DNA of 64,000 nt. It comes from Thermoflexus hugenholtzii JAD2 (GTDB lineage Bacteria; Chloroflexota; Anaerolineae; Thermoflexales; Thermoflexaceae). The first letter of the stretch is position 1. Every line of letters starts with the position of its first letter. Below are positions 25,566 through 34,567 of this stretch, piece after piece. Both the position numbers and the translations under genes were made by a program. The notes beneath the pieces are model-generated. The model was not told where the DNA came from. It searched no databases and saw only the letters and a program-made list of their open reading frames with translations. The stretch spans positions 273,630 through 337,629 of the forward strand of contig NZ_FYEK01000027.1 in NCBI RefSeq assembly GCF_900187885.1, in the 5' to 3' direction.

Positions 25566-26708
25566 ATGGGATTCAGGATGCGGCCGCCTCGATGGCTCAT
25601 GATCCTCGGGGTAATGGGACTCAGCGCCTGCGCCTTCCGCACGACGGCGGGGGAGGTTCGGCTTCCGACGCCGACCATGCCGCCTCCCCTCGTCGCGGTG
25701 GATTCTCCACCCCAGCCCTCACCCACCCCTTCTCCTGCTCCTTCGCCGACCCCCACCCCGCCGGTATGGTCGAGCGAGCTCCCGCCCGATGTGAACCCCC
25801 TCACCGGCCTGCGCGTGCCGGATCCCGCTGTGCTGAACCGACGGCCCCTGGCCATCAAAATCTCGAACTACCCTCCGGTGGTCCGACCCCAGTCCGGGGT
25901 GGATCTGGCCGATTTGGTCTTTGAACACTATGCGGAGGGCGGGGTGACGCGTTTCACCGCAGTTTTCCTGAGCCAGGACGCCGAGCCGGTGGGCTCCGTG
26001 CGCAGCGCCCGGCTCATCGATCTGGAGATCCCTGCGATGTTCCAGGCTATCCTCGCCTACTCCGGGGCCAGCGCCGGCGTCAACGCCCGCATCCGGAACT
26101 CGGACTTCTTCGAGCGGGCCCTGAGCCCGGATTTCGGGGTCGGAGCCCCGATCTTCTGGCGCATCCCTCGCGAAGGCGTGGCCCTGGAGCATACCCTCTT
26201 CACCAGCACCCGGCGGCTTTGGGAGGAAGCCACCCGTCGCGGGATCAACACCCGTCCGAACCTGCGGGGGATGATGTTCTCAGAACAGCCCCCACCCGGC
26301 GGCCGGCCGGTCTCCACGCTGATCATCCCCTATCGCGTGGAGCCGGTCACCTGGCGCTACGACTCCGGGTCCGGACGCTGGCTTCGCTGGACGGCTGGTC
26401 AGCCCCATATGGATGCCCTCACAGGCCGCCAGCTCTCCGCCGCGAACGTGGTCGTGGTTTACGCCCATCACCAGACTACGGACATCCTGGAGGACCGGTT
26501 GGGCAACTACTCCATTGAGATCCAGATCTGGGGAAGCGGGCCGGTCCAGATCTTCCGGGATGGGCGGATGTTCGAAGGGCAGTGGCAACGCTTTCGGCGG
26601 GAGGACATGCTCCGCTTCGTGGACGCCCAGGGGCAGCCCATCCCCTTGAAGCCGGGCAACACCTGGTTCCAGATGGTCCCGCTGGATATGCGGATCCAGA
26701 TACCCTAA
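25566..26708 (+). CDS. DUF3048 domain lipoprotein (YerB-like)
   Basis: Secreted lipoprotein of 380 aa. The signal peptide ends in the lipobox LSAC near residue 20, followed by a Pro/Thr-rich linker to about residue 70. The DUF3048 domains then begin with DVNPLTGLRVPDPAVLNRRP and include VFEHYAEGGVTRFTAVFLSQ and VGSVRSARLIDLEI. A C-terminal part reads VVYAHHQTTDILED. YerB-like proteins are cell-surface proteins of unknown biochemical role. The ATG at 25566 is chosen for its AGGAGGAGGAG ribosome site and because the signal peptide starts there. A longer in-frame reading would cross the terminator and promoter. Confidence 0.92.
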   Translation: MGFRMRPPRWLMILGVMGLSACAFRTTAGEVRLPTPTMPPPLVAVDSPPQPSPTPSPAPSPTPTPPVWSSELPPDVNPLTGLRVPDPAVLNRRPLAIKISNYPPVVRPQSGVDLADLVFEHYAEGGVTRFTAVFLSQDAEPVGSVRSARLIDLEIPAMFQAILAYSGASAGVNARIRNSDFFERALSPDFGVGAPIFWRIPREGVALEHTLFTSTRRLWEEATRRGINTRPNLRGMMFSEQPPPGGRPVSTLIIPYRVEPVTWRYDSGSGRWLRWTAGQPHMDALTGRQLSAANVVVVYAHHQTTDILEDRLGNYSIEIQIWGSGPVQIFRDGRMFEGQWQRFRREDMLRFVDAQGQPIPLKPGNTWFQMVPLDMRIQIP

Positions 26709-26847
26709 CGGAGCGAAGGGAAACCTTGTCCGCGCGGCAAGCATGGATCCTCGAACTCGGATTCGGAAAACCTTAATCCGGATGGCCCTTCGGCGCGCCC
26801 GGCCGGGGGCCGGGAGCCGGTGGGAGCTCCTCGCCCGGAGGTCGCCT

Positions 26848-27381
26848 GTGTCCGGCCTTCCTGACCTGCGCGCGGTTCTCGATCCCATCCCGTGGGCGGT
26901 CGTTGGCGCCATGGCGGCCCGCTATTATATGCCGGAGCGGGCAACCCAGGCTCTGGACATTGCCATCCGGGCCGCGGATGGGCCGGAGGCCCAACGGCGG
27001 TTGCAGGCGGCCCGCTTCTGGTATGAAGGGGAGCTGGCGATCCCGGGATCCTCCTGGGTTTCCCCGGAAGGATGGCGCCTCGATGTGCTGGAGCTGCACG
27101 ATCCCTGGGCTGAAGAAGCCCTGGAGGCGGCCCAGGGGAATCGGGACGAGGCCGGGCTTCCGATCATGCCGCTGCCCTACCTGATCCTGATGAAATTCGA
27201 GGCAGGCCGGCTGCAGGACCTGGCGGACATCGCCCGCATGCTGGGCCAGGCGACCCCGGAGCAGTTCCGGGACGTCCGGGCGCTGTTCCGTCGGCATCGC
27301 CCGGCGGATCTGGAGGACCTGGAGAGCCTGCGGCTCCTGGGACGCATGGAGCGAATGGGCCCGGAGGAGAGCGCCTCCTGA
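26848..27381 (+). CDS. Nucleotidyltransferase-like protein
   Basis: 177-aa protein resembling the small nucleotidyltransferase-fold proteins often annotated as AbiEii- or MNT-like. It has WAVVGAMAARYYMPERATQALDIAI near the N-terminus, LDVLELHDPWAEEAL in the middle, and the characteristic LPYLILMKFEAGRLQDLADIARML towards the end. The usual G-S-x10-D-x-D nucleotide site is degraded: the pattern reads VVGAMAARYYMPERATQALDI, with Gly-Ala for Gly-Gly/Ser and one Asp. GTG 26848 is chosen because GGAGGT lies 5 nt upstream; a frame from 26743 is open but has no ribosome site. No HEPN or HTH partner is next to it. Confidence 0.7.
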   Translation: MSGLPDLRAVLDPIPWAVVGAMAARYYMPERATQALDIAIRAADGPEAQRRLQAARFWYEGELAIPGSSWVSPEGWRLDVLELHDPWAEEALEAAQGNRDEAGLPIMPLPYLILMKFEAGRLQDLADIARMLGQATPEQFRDVRALFRRHRPADLEDLESLRLLGRMERMGPEESAS

Positions 27382-27399
27382 CCGAGGGAGGTGAGGGAG

Positions 27400-27816
27400 A
27401 TGGTAATCACCGAGCGCCTGACGGTGCGAACGCATGGGAACAACCACATCGTGGATTTGACGGAGCGGGTGGCGGAGGCCGTCGCTCGCTCCGGCCTCCA
27501 GGCGGGCATCGTCGCCCTGTTCGTCCCCGGCTCCACCGCCGGGCTGACCACCATGGAGTTCGAACCGGGAGCGGTGGAGGATCTGCAGCGCTGGTTCGAG
27601 GAGGCCGTCCCGGCAGATCGGGAATACCGCCACAATCTGCGCTGGGGGGACCGCAACGGACATTCCCATCTGCGAGCCTCCCTGATCGGGCCCTCCCTCA
27701 CGGTTCCCTTCCGGGAGCGCCGTCTGTTGCTGGGGACCTGGCAGCAGATCGTGCTGATCGATTTCGACGTCCGCCCCCGCCAGCGTGAGATCGTGGTGCA
27801 GATCCTGGGGGAGTGA
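27400..27816 (+). CDS. YjbQ-family secondary thiamine-phosphate synthase-like protein
   Basis: UPF0047/YjbQ family, 138 aa. Members have been reported to have weak thiamine-phosphate synthase activity, but the true role is unsettled. Family motifs are ALFVPGSTAGLTTMEFEPG, the His-bearing RNGHSHLRASLIGPS, and LGTWQQIVLIDFDVRPR. ATG 27400 is preferred because GGAGGTGA lies 5 nt upstream; GTG 27391 is in frame but lies inside that site. It overlaps the nadE start, so the pair is translationally coupled. Confidence 0.92.
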   Translation: MVITERLTVRTHGNNHIVDLTERVAEAVARSGLQAGIVALFVPGSTAGLTTMEFEPGAVEDLQRWFEEAVPADREYRHNLRWGDRNGHSHLRASLIGPSLTVPFRERRLLLGTWQQIVLIDFDVRPRQREIVVQILGE

Positions 27817-28709
27817 GCGGGATGCGATCCTGGAAGATCATCGAGCGAGATGGGGTGCCGGATCCGCAGCGGATCCGGGAGTGGGTGGATGAGCGGATGC
27901 GCATCGACCCCGAGCTGGTGCGCGGGGTGCTGGTGCGGTTCATCCGGGATGAGATCGGCAAGTTCGGCCTGCGGCGGGCGGTGATCGGCCTTTCGGGAGG
28001 GGTCGACTCGTCGCTGACGTGCTTCCTGGCCGCGGAGGCCCTGGGCCCTGAGAACGTGCTGGCGGTGCGCATGCCCTATCGCACCTCCTCGCCGGACAGC
28101 CTGCTGCACGCCCATCTGGTCATCGAGCAGCTGGGCGTCCCCTCGGAGACCGTGGAGATCACGCCCATGGTGGAGCCGCTCTTCGAGCGGTTCCCGGACA
28201 TGGATGCCCGGCGGCGAGGCAACGTCATGGCCCGCATGCGGATGATCATCCTCTACGACCTCTCGGCGGCGTGGGGCGGGATGGTGGTGGGCACCAGCAA
28301 CAAGACGGAGATCCTGCTGGGCTATTTCACCCTCTACGGCGACGGCGCCTACGCCCTGGCCCCCCTGGGGGATCTTTACAAGAACCAGGTCCGCCAGCTG
28401 GCCCGCGCCGTCGGCGTGCCTGAGGAGATCATCCGCAAGCCTCCCACAGCGGATCTCTGGGTGGGCCAGACCGATGAGGGCGAGCTGGGGGTGACCTACG
28501 ATGAGGCGGACCGCATCCTCTACCTGCTGGTGGAGGAGCGGATGACGCCGGAGCAGGTGATCCGCCTGGGCTTCGATGCGGAGACCGTCCGCCGCCTGTG
28601 GCGGATGGTCCGCGACACCCAGTTCAAGCGGAGGACGCCGATCATCGCCAAGCTGACCTCCCGCACGGTGGGCATCGACTTCCGATATCTGCGAGACTGG
28701 GGGCACTGA
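27813..28709 (+). CDS. nadE: NAD+ synthase
   Basis: Final enzyme of NAD biosynthesis: amidates deamido-NAD+ using ATP. It is 298 aa without a glutaminase domain, so ammonia is the likely nitrogen donor. The PP-loop motif SGGVDSS lies near residues 66-72. VGTSNKTEILLGYFTLYGDG, LAPLGDLYKNQVRQLA and KPPTADLWVGQTDEGELG are further family motifs. It begins with GTG 27813 overlapping the yjbQ-like stop (ATG 27822 is an alternative). Its stop overlaps the rsmD start by one base, indicating an operon. Confidence 0.95.
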   Translation: MSGMRSWKIIERDGVPDPQRIREWVDERMRIDPELVRGVLVRFIRDEIGKFGLRRAVIGLSGGVDSSLTCFLAAEALGPENVLAVRMPYRTSSPDSLLHAHLVIEQLGVPSETVEITPMVEPLFERFPDMDARRRGNVMARMRMIILYDLSAAWGGMVVGTSNKTEILLGYFTLYGDGAYALAPLGDLYKNQVRQLARAVGVPEEIIRKPPTADLWVGQTDEGELGVTYDEADRILYLLVEERMTPEQVIRLGFDAETVRRLWRMVRDTQFKRRTPIIAKLTSRTVGIDFRYLRDWGH

Positions 28710-29284
28710 TGCGGGTGATCTCGGGCTCGGCCCGGGGCCGCCGGTTGAAGAGCCTGCCGGGCTCCGCCACCCGGCCGATCACCGATCGAGTGAAGACCGC
28801 CCTCTTCGACATCCTGGGCCCCCGCATCGTCGGGGCGCGGGTCCTTGATCTCTTCGCGGGCACCGGAAGCGTGGGCATCGAGGCCCTGAGCCGCGGGGCG
28901 GCGGAGGCCGTGTTCGTGGAGAAGGACCCTCGGGCGATCCGGGTGCTGCGGGAAAACCTCCGGGAGACCGGCTTGGCGGACCGGGCCCGGGTGGTGCGAG
29001 CGGATGTTTTCACGTTCCTGCGTTCCGCCCGCGCGGAGGCCTTTGATTTCATCTACATCGCGCCCCCGCAGTATCGAGGCTGGTGGCGCCGCACCCTGGA
29101 GCAGTTAGACGCCCGGCCGGAGTGGATCGCCCCGGAGGGACGGGTCGTGGTCCAGATCCACCCGCGCGAGTTCGAAACGCTGACCCTCCATCACCTGGAT
29201 CTGGTCGACCGCCGGGATTACGGGAGCACTCATCTCCTGTTTTACAGTCGTGGAGAAGGGCATAGGGAGCGAAGGACTTCGTAA
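28709..29284 (+). CDS. rsmD: RsmD-family rRNA (guanine-N2)-methyltransferase with altered catalytic motif
   Basis: SAM-dependent methyltransferase, 191 aa, of the RsmD family that methylates G966 of 16S rRNA. The N-terminal MRVISGSARGRRLKSLPG, RPITDRVKTALFDILG, the SAM-binding VLDLFAGTGSVGIEALSRG and the acidic VFVEKDP are all typical. The catalytic motif, usually (N/D)PPY, reads YIAPPQYRG here, so the acidic or Asn residue is replaced by Ala. Substrate and activity may therefore differ. The ATG overlaps the nadE stop by one base. An earlier in-frame start would run inside nadE. Confidence 0.88.
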   Translation: MRVISGSARGRRLKSLPGSATRPITDRVKTALFDILGPRIVGARVLDLFAGTGSVGIEALSRGAAEAVFVEKDPRAIRVLRENLRETGLADRARVVRADVFTFLRSARAEAFDFIYIAPPQYRGWWRRTLEQLDARPEWIAPEGRVVVQIHPREFETLTLHHLDLVDRRDYGSTHLLFYSRGEGHRERRTS

Positions 29285-29295
29285 GGACATTGATC

Positions 29296-30399
29296 ATGCC
29301 GCGCACCGGGTTCGCGGATCTTCCGCTCCATACAGGCCGGGCGCCTCGCTGGCTCTTCGTCCGCATGACCGCCCTGGCCCGGGAGATCATCACCGTTCTG
29401 GTCGATGAGTTCGGGACGGCGGAGGTGCTCCGTCGCCTGAGCGACCCTTACTGGTTCCAGGCCTTCGGCTGCGTCTTGGGCTATGACTGGCACTCCAGCG
29501 GCCTCACCACGGTGGTCTGCGGGGCTTTGAAGGAAGCCCTGAAGGACGCCGGGCGGGAGCTGGGCCTGTTCGTGGCCGGAGGGAAGGGGAGGGCCTCGCG
29601 GCGCACGCCGGAGGAGATCGCGGCGGCCGCCGCGTACCTCCGAAGTGGCCCCGAAATCCTGATCCAGGCCAGCCGCATGGCGGCGAAGGTCGACAACCAC
29701 GCTCTCCAGGATGGCTATCAGATTTACCATCACGTGATGGTCTTCGATCGAGAGGGACGGTGGGCGGTGATCCAGCAGGGGATGAACCTGGAGAACCGCT
29801 ATGCGCGCCGGTATCACTGGCTGAGCGAGACAGTCGTGGATTTCGTGAACGAACCCCACGCCGCGGTCTGCTGTGATGAGCGGACCCGTCCCCTCAACAT
29901 GGTTGCAGCGGAGGCGGAGGCGGCCCGACATGCGGTGGCCGAGCTCTCCCGCGAGAAGCCCTGGCGGTTGCTTCAGGAGCTCCGGCGCCTGCAGCGCCTG
30001 CGTCTCCCGCCGCACCACGAGATCCTGCTCCGGGACATCCACCCGGATCATCTGGCCTCGATCTTCGTGAAGACCTATGAGGCGCAACCGGCTTCGTTCG
30101 CGGAGCTGCTCGGCCTCCCTCAGGTTGGCGCCAAGACCATCCGGGCCCTCGCTCTCCTGGCGGAGCTGCTCTACGGCACCCCCCTGTCGTTCCGGGACCC
30201 AGCCCGCTTCGCCTTCGCTCACGGGGGGAAGGATCGCCATCCATTCCCGGTAGACCGGGCCCTCTATGACCGTTCGATCCGGATCCTGCACGAGGCGGTG
30301 GCCCGGGCCCGGGTAGGGGATCGGGAACGCCTTGAAGCGTTGCGGCGCCTGGCCGAGTGGCAGCGTGCCCTCCTCCGGTCAGAACACCCGTCCCCATGA
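29296..30399 (+). CDS. DUF763 domain-containing protein
   Basis: 367-aa protein of family DUF763, found mainly in thermophilic archaea and bacteria and of unknown function. The start MPRTGFADLPLHTGRAPRWL is the family signature. Other conserved parts are VLGYDWHSSGLTTVVCGALKE, VDNHALQDGYQIYHHV and WAVIQQGMN. Near the C-terminus LLGLPQVGAKTIRALALLAE has the look of a helix-hairpin-helix, which would suit nucleic-acid binding. ATG 29296 has AAGGA 8 nt upstream. It follows rsmD closely on the same strand. Function cannot be assigned. Confidence 0.9.
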   Translation: MPRTGFADLPLHTGRAPRWLFVRMTALAREIITVLVDEFGTAEVLRRLSDPYWFQAFGCVLGYDWHSSGLTTVVCGALKEALKDAGRELGLFVAGGKGRASRRTPEEIAAAAAYLRSGPEILIQASRMAAKVDNHALQDGYQIYHHVMVFDREGRWAVIQQGMNLENRYARRYHWLSETVVDFVNEPHAAVCCDERTRPLNMVAAEAEAARHAVAELSREKPWRLLQELRRLQRLRLPPHHEILLRDIHPDHLASIFVKTYEAQPASFAELLGLPQVGAKTIRALALLAELLYGTPLSFRDPARFAFAHGGKDRHPFPVDRALYDRSIRILHEAVARARVGDRERLEALRRLAEWQRALLRSEHPSP

Positions 30400-30473
30400 C
30401 CCGAGGCGTGAAAAACCTCCCCGCCCCCTCAACCCGGCGAAGGATGAACCGATCCATTCGGACGAGGTGCGCG

Positions 30474-30827
30474 ATGTCCGGCCTGCTCCATTCGGTGCGG
30501 ATCCCCTTGCTCGTCTTGCTTTACCAGGTCCTGGTCGTGGTGGCCAACATCGGATTCAAGCGCTCCGCGGGGAGCACGACAGCGACCGCTTTCCTGGCCT
30601 GGCAGGCCCTGGGCAACTTGGCGGGTTTCCTGAGCGTCCTGACCTACACTGCGCTCCTTCGCTGGCTCCCGGTCCACGTCGCGGTGGGTCTCACAATGGG
30701 GCTGGGCTTCGCCAGCGTCCAGGTGTTCACCGCCTGGCTGATCTTTCACGAGCCCATCGGGTGGTCGAAATGGCTGGGGACCGTGCTGGTGGTGCTGGGA
30801 ATCACCTTGATCGCCGGGGGGCGCTGA
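30474..30827 (+). CDS. Half-size EamA/SMR-like membrane protein
   Basis: 117-aa protein with four hydrophobic segments: LLVLLYQVLVVVANIGFK; AWQALGNLAGFLSVLTYTAL; VAVGLTMGLGFASVQVFTAW; and LGTVLVVLGITLIAGG. This is the layout of small multidrug resistance or half-size EamA transporters, which work as dimers. The conserved membrane Glu14 of EmrE-type exporters is not evident, so drug export is unproven. ATG 30474 is chosen because GAGGTG lies 4 nt upstream and the first helix begins soon after. The next gene starts 3 nt after its stop. Confidence 0.8.
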   Translation: MSGLLHSVRIPLLVLLYQVLVVVANIGFKRSAGSTTATAFLAWQALGNLAGFLSVLTYTALLRWLPVHVAVGLTMGLGFASVQVFTAWLIFHEPIGWSKWLGTVLVVLGITLIAGGR

Positions 30828-30830
30828 ACC

Positions 30831-31475
30831 ATGCAGACCGTGATGGAGGCCTTCGTCCACCAGCTGGATCCTCTTCTGCGGCGCGCGCATGGCGTTCGGG
30901 AGTTCACCGATGACCCTCGGTGTCTGCTCCGGGTGGCCATCGGCGCATGTCCGCGTGACCTCGTGCTTTGCGATGGCACCCGGCTTCGCCGAGGAGAGCC
31001 TATCCTTGAGCTCCATCTGTGGAACGAGAGGATCCCCCGCATGCCCCCGGAGGGTCCGGATCTGGCTTGGGGTCTGCAGTTCTACCGGCAGGCCATCGCC
31101 TCCCTCCGGTTGATCGCGCGGTGGATGGAGAGCCATCCGGAGGCCCGGAAGGCCCGGGCGCTCCGAGGGGAGACCTCGCTGATCAATCCCATGCGAGGGC
31201 TGATCCGCGACCTGGGCTTTGAGGTGTTTCGGGTGGAACGGGGGGCGAGCGGCTGGCGATGGCTCCGCTATCGGATGGATGATCTTTACGTGTGGATGCT
31301 GATGCAGGCTTACAACCCCGCCAGCCTGCGCGGCAAGTGCCTGTATCAGCTGGAACGGGTGGAGTTCTGGATCTCCCGTGAGCGCTTCCTGGAGCGCTAC
31401 GGGAATGCGCATTCTTTGAGAGGAGAAGCCCGCATCTCTCCTCCTCCGCCTGAGGGGACGCAGGCTGCGTCCTGA
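30831..31475 (+). CDS. YkoP-like domain protein
   Basis: 214-aa soluble protein. The stretch LVLCDGTRLRRGEPILELHLWNERIPRMP matches by eye the core of the YkoP-like domain (DGTxLxxGDxVxELHxxNE), seen alone or with polysaccharide deacetylases. Later parts include GFEVFRVERG and a Trp/Tyr-rich helix. No signal peptide is seen. It is 3 nt after the transporter-like gene and probably cotranscribed. It is convergent with the GT39-like gene. The assignment is by motif memory and is moderate. Confidence 0.65.
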   Translation: MQTVMEAFVHQLDPLLRRAHGVREFTDDPRCLLRVAIGACPRDLVLCDGTRLRRGEPILELHLWNERIPRMPPEGPDLAWGLQFYRQAIASLRLIARWMESHPEARKARALRGETSLINPMRGLIRDLGFEVFRVERGASGWRWLRYRMDDLYVWMLMQAYNPASLRGKCLYQLERVEFWISRERFLERYGNAHSLRGEARISPPPPEGTQAAS

Positions 31476-31510
31476 GCGTTGAACCGGAAGTGGGAGCGGG
31501 GCCCTTGCCG

Positions 31511-34303
31511 CTATGGCGCCGCAGGCCCATGAATGCGCACGGGCAGAAGGATGTGGTCGCTTCCGTCCTCCGCCCGCAAGCGCTGCATGGTCTCGGGGTC
31601 ATACATCACGATGATGAGGCGGCCCTCCCCGCGCAGGGGCTCCCGGAAGGTCACCGGATGCGGATCCTCGATGAACTCCCCGAAGACCCATGAGGTGGTG
31701 GGGGAGCGTCCGTCCGCCGGCGGCCGGTCGTCCTGGCCGATCAGGCGTCCCTCGGCGTTCAGGGCCTGCACCGAGACCACGTAGGGACGCTCGATGGGCG
31801 TTTCGTTCAGCGCCCGCCAGACCAGCTTCACGGTGAGGCTTTCCCCCTCCTGTGGGGTGGTCCGATCCAGGGTGACCCCCACCAGCTCCGCGACGCCGGG
31901 GAACCGACGGCCCACCGGGATGTCGAAGGGCGGGGCCTCGAACCGGCGCGGGCGCCCGGCGATCTCCACCGTGCCCAGCGAGAAGGAGGCCCCCTCTCCC
32001 CAGCGCAAGCGCACTTCGGCTTTCCCCGCCGTCGCCTCGGGGGAGACCCAGAGCGTGCGACGGTCCAGCACAGGCAGGCCCGGGATCCACCGGGAGACCG
32101 GATAGCGGCCGTAGCCTGGATCTCCTTGCTGTCGCCCAAGGATCTCCCCTCCTCGTAGGAGCTCCAGGGTCAGCGGTCGATCCGGCAGGCCGGGGTGTGT
32201 GGCTCGGAGCAGAAGCGATGCATGGAGGGGCTCCCCCGGCGCCACGGCGGAGGTGGAAAGCCGGAAGCCCAGCAGCTCCAGGCCGTCCCCCAGGGGAACT
32301 GGGGCGGGGAGCTGAGGGATCCCCGACATGGTGCCGTAGGGGTCCACCTGCATCCGGGGCGGATCCACCTGGATGGCGCCCAGGACGAGGCTCCGCCCTC
32401 CCGGATTGCGGGCCTCGTCTAGGATGTCCAGCCCTTTGAGATCCGGCTCTCGATATAGGGTGACAGTGAGGGTGTAGGGCCCGGGCGGCGCGCCCAGCGG
32501 GATCGGGACCACGAAATACGTGGTGGTCTCCTCGCCGGGGGTCCAGCGCGCGGTGTAGCGGTGGAGGTCATTCATCAGCATCCAGTCCATCCCGCTGACG
32601 CGTTGCCGGCCGGCGTCCAGGAGGCTGACCGCCGCCTTCAGGTTCTCGGAGATCGGAGCCGGCATGCGCCAGCGGAGGGCGACGGCGATCCCCTCGCCGG
32701 CATGTCCCTCTGTTTCGTAGAAGACGCCGGACAGAAGCAAGCGATCCCCGAAGTTCACCGCCGCCGGCTGCAGCGGCGGCATCGCCACCGGGCGCTCCAG
32801 CTCATACACCCAGAGGGTGTATCCCGGGAACTCCCGGTGATCGATCAGCCGCCCGGCTCGTTCCAGAAGGAAGGGGATGAAGCGCTTGTCGTCGGTCACC
32901 GAGCGGAACCAATGCAGGAGGAAGACGCGCCGTTTGCCGGCGGTGATCGCCTGGAGCTCCGCCAGCCCCTCCGCCTCCCGCCCCCGCATCTTGATCCCCT
33001 GGATGGGGGAAGGCCCTGCGTAATATTGTTGCAGCGTATATTCCTCTGAGTCCACCACGATGGCGTCATCCGGGGTTGTCACCCCGGTGAGATAAGCGGC
33101 CACCCCCCGCACGTCCTCCCGGAAGAAGGCGGGGTCATAGTAGACGATCCACAGCCCCTGGAGGAAGGTGGCGCCGATGGCCACGGCGAGGGCCAGCGCG
33201 AGGAGACGAGTGGGCCCACGTCGGAGGCCCTGCGCCCGCCAGAGATCCACCATCAGGAAGGCGTCGGTGAGCAGCAGCGCCGGTGTGAGCATTAGGATGT
33301 AGCGAGGGTGGACGATGGGCTTCCAGCGGGTGATGCCGAAGACCAGCAGGAGCGGCACCGCAAAGGCGGCCAGCCACAGCGCCGGGGCGGCGGGGACGCG
33401 GCGGAGGTCCCGCCGCCGGCTCCAGAGGGCCAGCGCCAGGGCCCCGGCGAAGGCGAGCCCATAAGCTGCGGAGGCCCCGACGAAGCCGGGGCGGGGGGGC
33501 GGCTCACCGGTCTTCCCGAGCACCTCCCGGATGCCGATGTTGAAGAAGTGCCAGGTGAGGGAGAGGAACTCGGGCAGCGTGGGGAACGTGGCCCGCTCAT
33601 CGCTGTGCTGGCCGGTCTGGCGGTAGGCGGGCGGGAGCCAGGGGGCGTAAGCCAGCACCACCAGCGCCTGGGCCAGCGCCCAGCGTCGGAGATTCCATCG
33701 ACGATCTTCGATGGGTTGGCGCAGGAGCAGGAGAAGGGCGGTCAGGTTCAGGAAGGCCACCGCGACCACCGAGAAGTAGTGGGTATACATCATGGCGGCC
33801 TCTGCCACCCCGATGGCGGCGAGGGTCGAAGCCGGCCAGCGCCGGGTCTTCATCAGGCGGGCCAGCAGGAGGAGGGCGATGAGATATTCCAGGGCGAAGA
33901 GGGTATACATCCGGGTTTCCTGGGAGTAATACACATAAGCGGGGGCCAGGACGGCCAGGCCGGCGGCGAGCAACCCCACGGCGCGCCCGGCTCCCTCCCG
34001 GCCCGCCCGGTAGAGCAGGGGAAGGATCAGGATGCCGAAGATCGTGGAAAGAAAGCGGGTGGTGAACTCGGTGTATCCCGTGAAAGATCCCCATAGGGAA
34101 AGCAACAAGTAATAAAGCGGGGGATGGATATCCACCGCGGTCATGCGGATGGCGGTGAGGAAGCCGTGGCGGGCCAGATAGGTGCTATAGCCCTCGTCCC
34201 ACCACCAGCTCTGGACGGCGATGCGGTGCAGCCGCAAGGCGAAGGCCATCAGGATCAACCCCAGCAGAAGGATCCAAACCCCTATCCGGCGGCTTAAGGA
34301 CAT
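31511..34303 (-). CDS. GT39-type membrane glycosyltransferase with long extracytoplasmic tail
   Basis: 930-aa protein. The N-terminal half has about 11 membrane segments and the GT-C hallmark acidic loop WWWDEGYSTYLARHG, followed by AVDIHPPLYYLLL, as in ArnT/PMT-like GT39 enzymes that use polyprenyl-phosphate sugars. The C-terminal 450 residues are beta-rich and repetitive (ALRWRMPAPISENLKAAVSL and VTLDRTTPQEGESLTVKLVW are two similar segments), probably extracytoplasmic carbohydrate-binding-like domains. ATG 34303 is chosen because GGGAGGAG lies 7 nt upstream. It is divergent from the first response regulator. Confidence 0.87.
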   Translation of the reverse strand: MSLSRRIGVWILLLGLILMAFALRLHRIAVQSWWWDEGYSTYLARHGFLTAIRMTAVDIHPPLYYLLLSLWGSFTGYTEFTTRFLSTIFGILILPLLYRAGREGAGRAVGLLAAGLAVLAPAYVYYSQETRMYTLFALEYLIALLLLARLMKTRRWPASTLAAIGVAEAAMMYTHYFSVVAVAFLNLTALLLLLRQPIEDRRWNLRRWALAQALVVLAYAPWLPPAYRQTGQHSDERATFPTLPEFLSLTWHFFNIGIREVLGKTGEPPPRPGFVGASAAYGLAFAGALALALWSRRRDLRRVPAAPALWLAAFAVPLLLVFGITRWKPIVHPRYILMLTPALLLTDAFLMVDLWRAQGLRRGPTRLLALALAVAIGATFLQGLWIVYYDPAFFREDVRGVAAYLTGVTTPDDAIVVDSEEYTLQQYYAGPSPIQGIKMRGREAEGLAELQAITAGKRRVFLLHWFRSVTDDKRFIPFLLERAGRLIDHREFPGYTLWVYELERPVAMPPLQPAAVNFGDRLLLSGVFYETEGHAGEGIAVALRWRMPAPISENLKAAVSLLDAGRQRVSGMDWMLMNDLHRYTARWTPGEETTTYFVVPIPLGAPPGPYTLTVTLYREPDLKGLDILDEARNPGGRSLVLGAIQVDPPRMQVDPYGTMSGIPQLPAPVPLGDGLELLGFRLSTSAVAPGEPLHASLLLRATHPGLPDRPLTLELLRGGEILGRQQGDPGYGRYPVSRWIPGLPVLDRRTLWVSPEATAGKAEVRLRWGEGASFSLGTVEIAGRPRRFEAPPFDIPVGRRFPGVAELVGVTLDRTTPQEGESLTVKLVWRALNETPIERPYVVSVQALNAEGRLIGQDDRPPADGRSPTTSWVFGEFIEDPHPVTFREPLRGEGRLIIVMYDPETMQRLRAEDGSDHILLPVRIHGPAAP

Positions 34304-34567
34304 CCCGACGCTCCTCCCAGGGTCCATCGGAGTCCGAAGCCCGAGCAGGCCCCTGCCGGCCCGGGCTCCGGCCAGGGATCCCATGGTAAGCGGGATCGCC
34401 CCCTCCGGCGAACCGACCAGGGGGGACGAAAGTCCTATATCCAGAGTGGCGATCCTCCTCTATACTCAACTCAAAATAATTGGCGCTCGGGGTGAGCCAT
34501 GAAGGGATCCGGATGGTTCTTATCTTCAATGCCCGATATGCAGACCGCAAAGAGAGGGGATCTCCCG

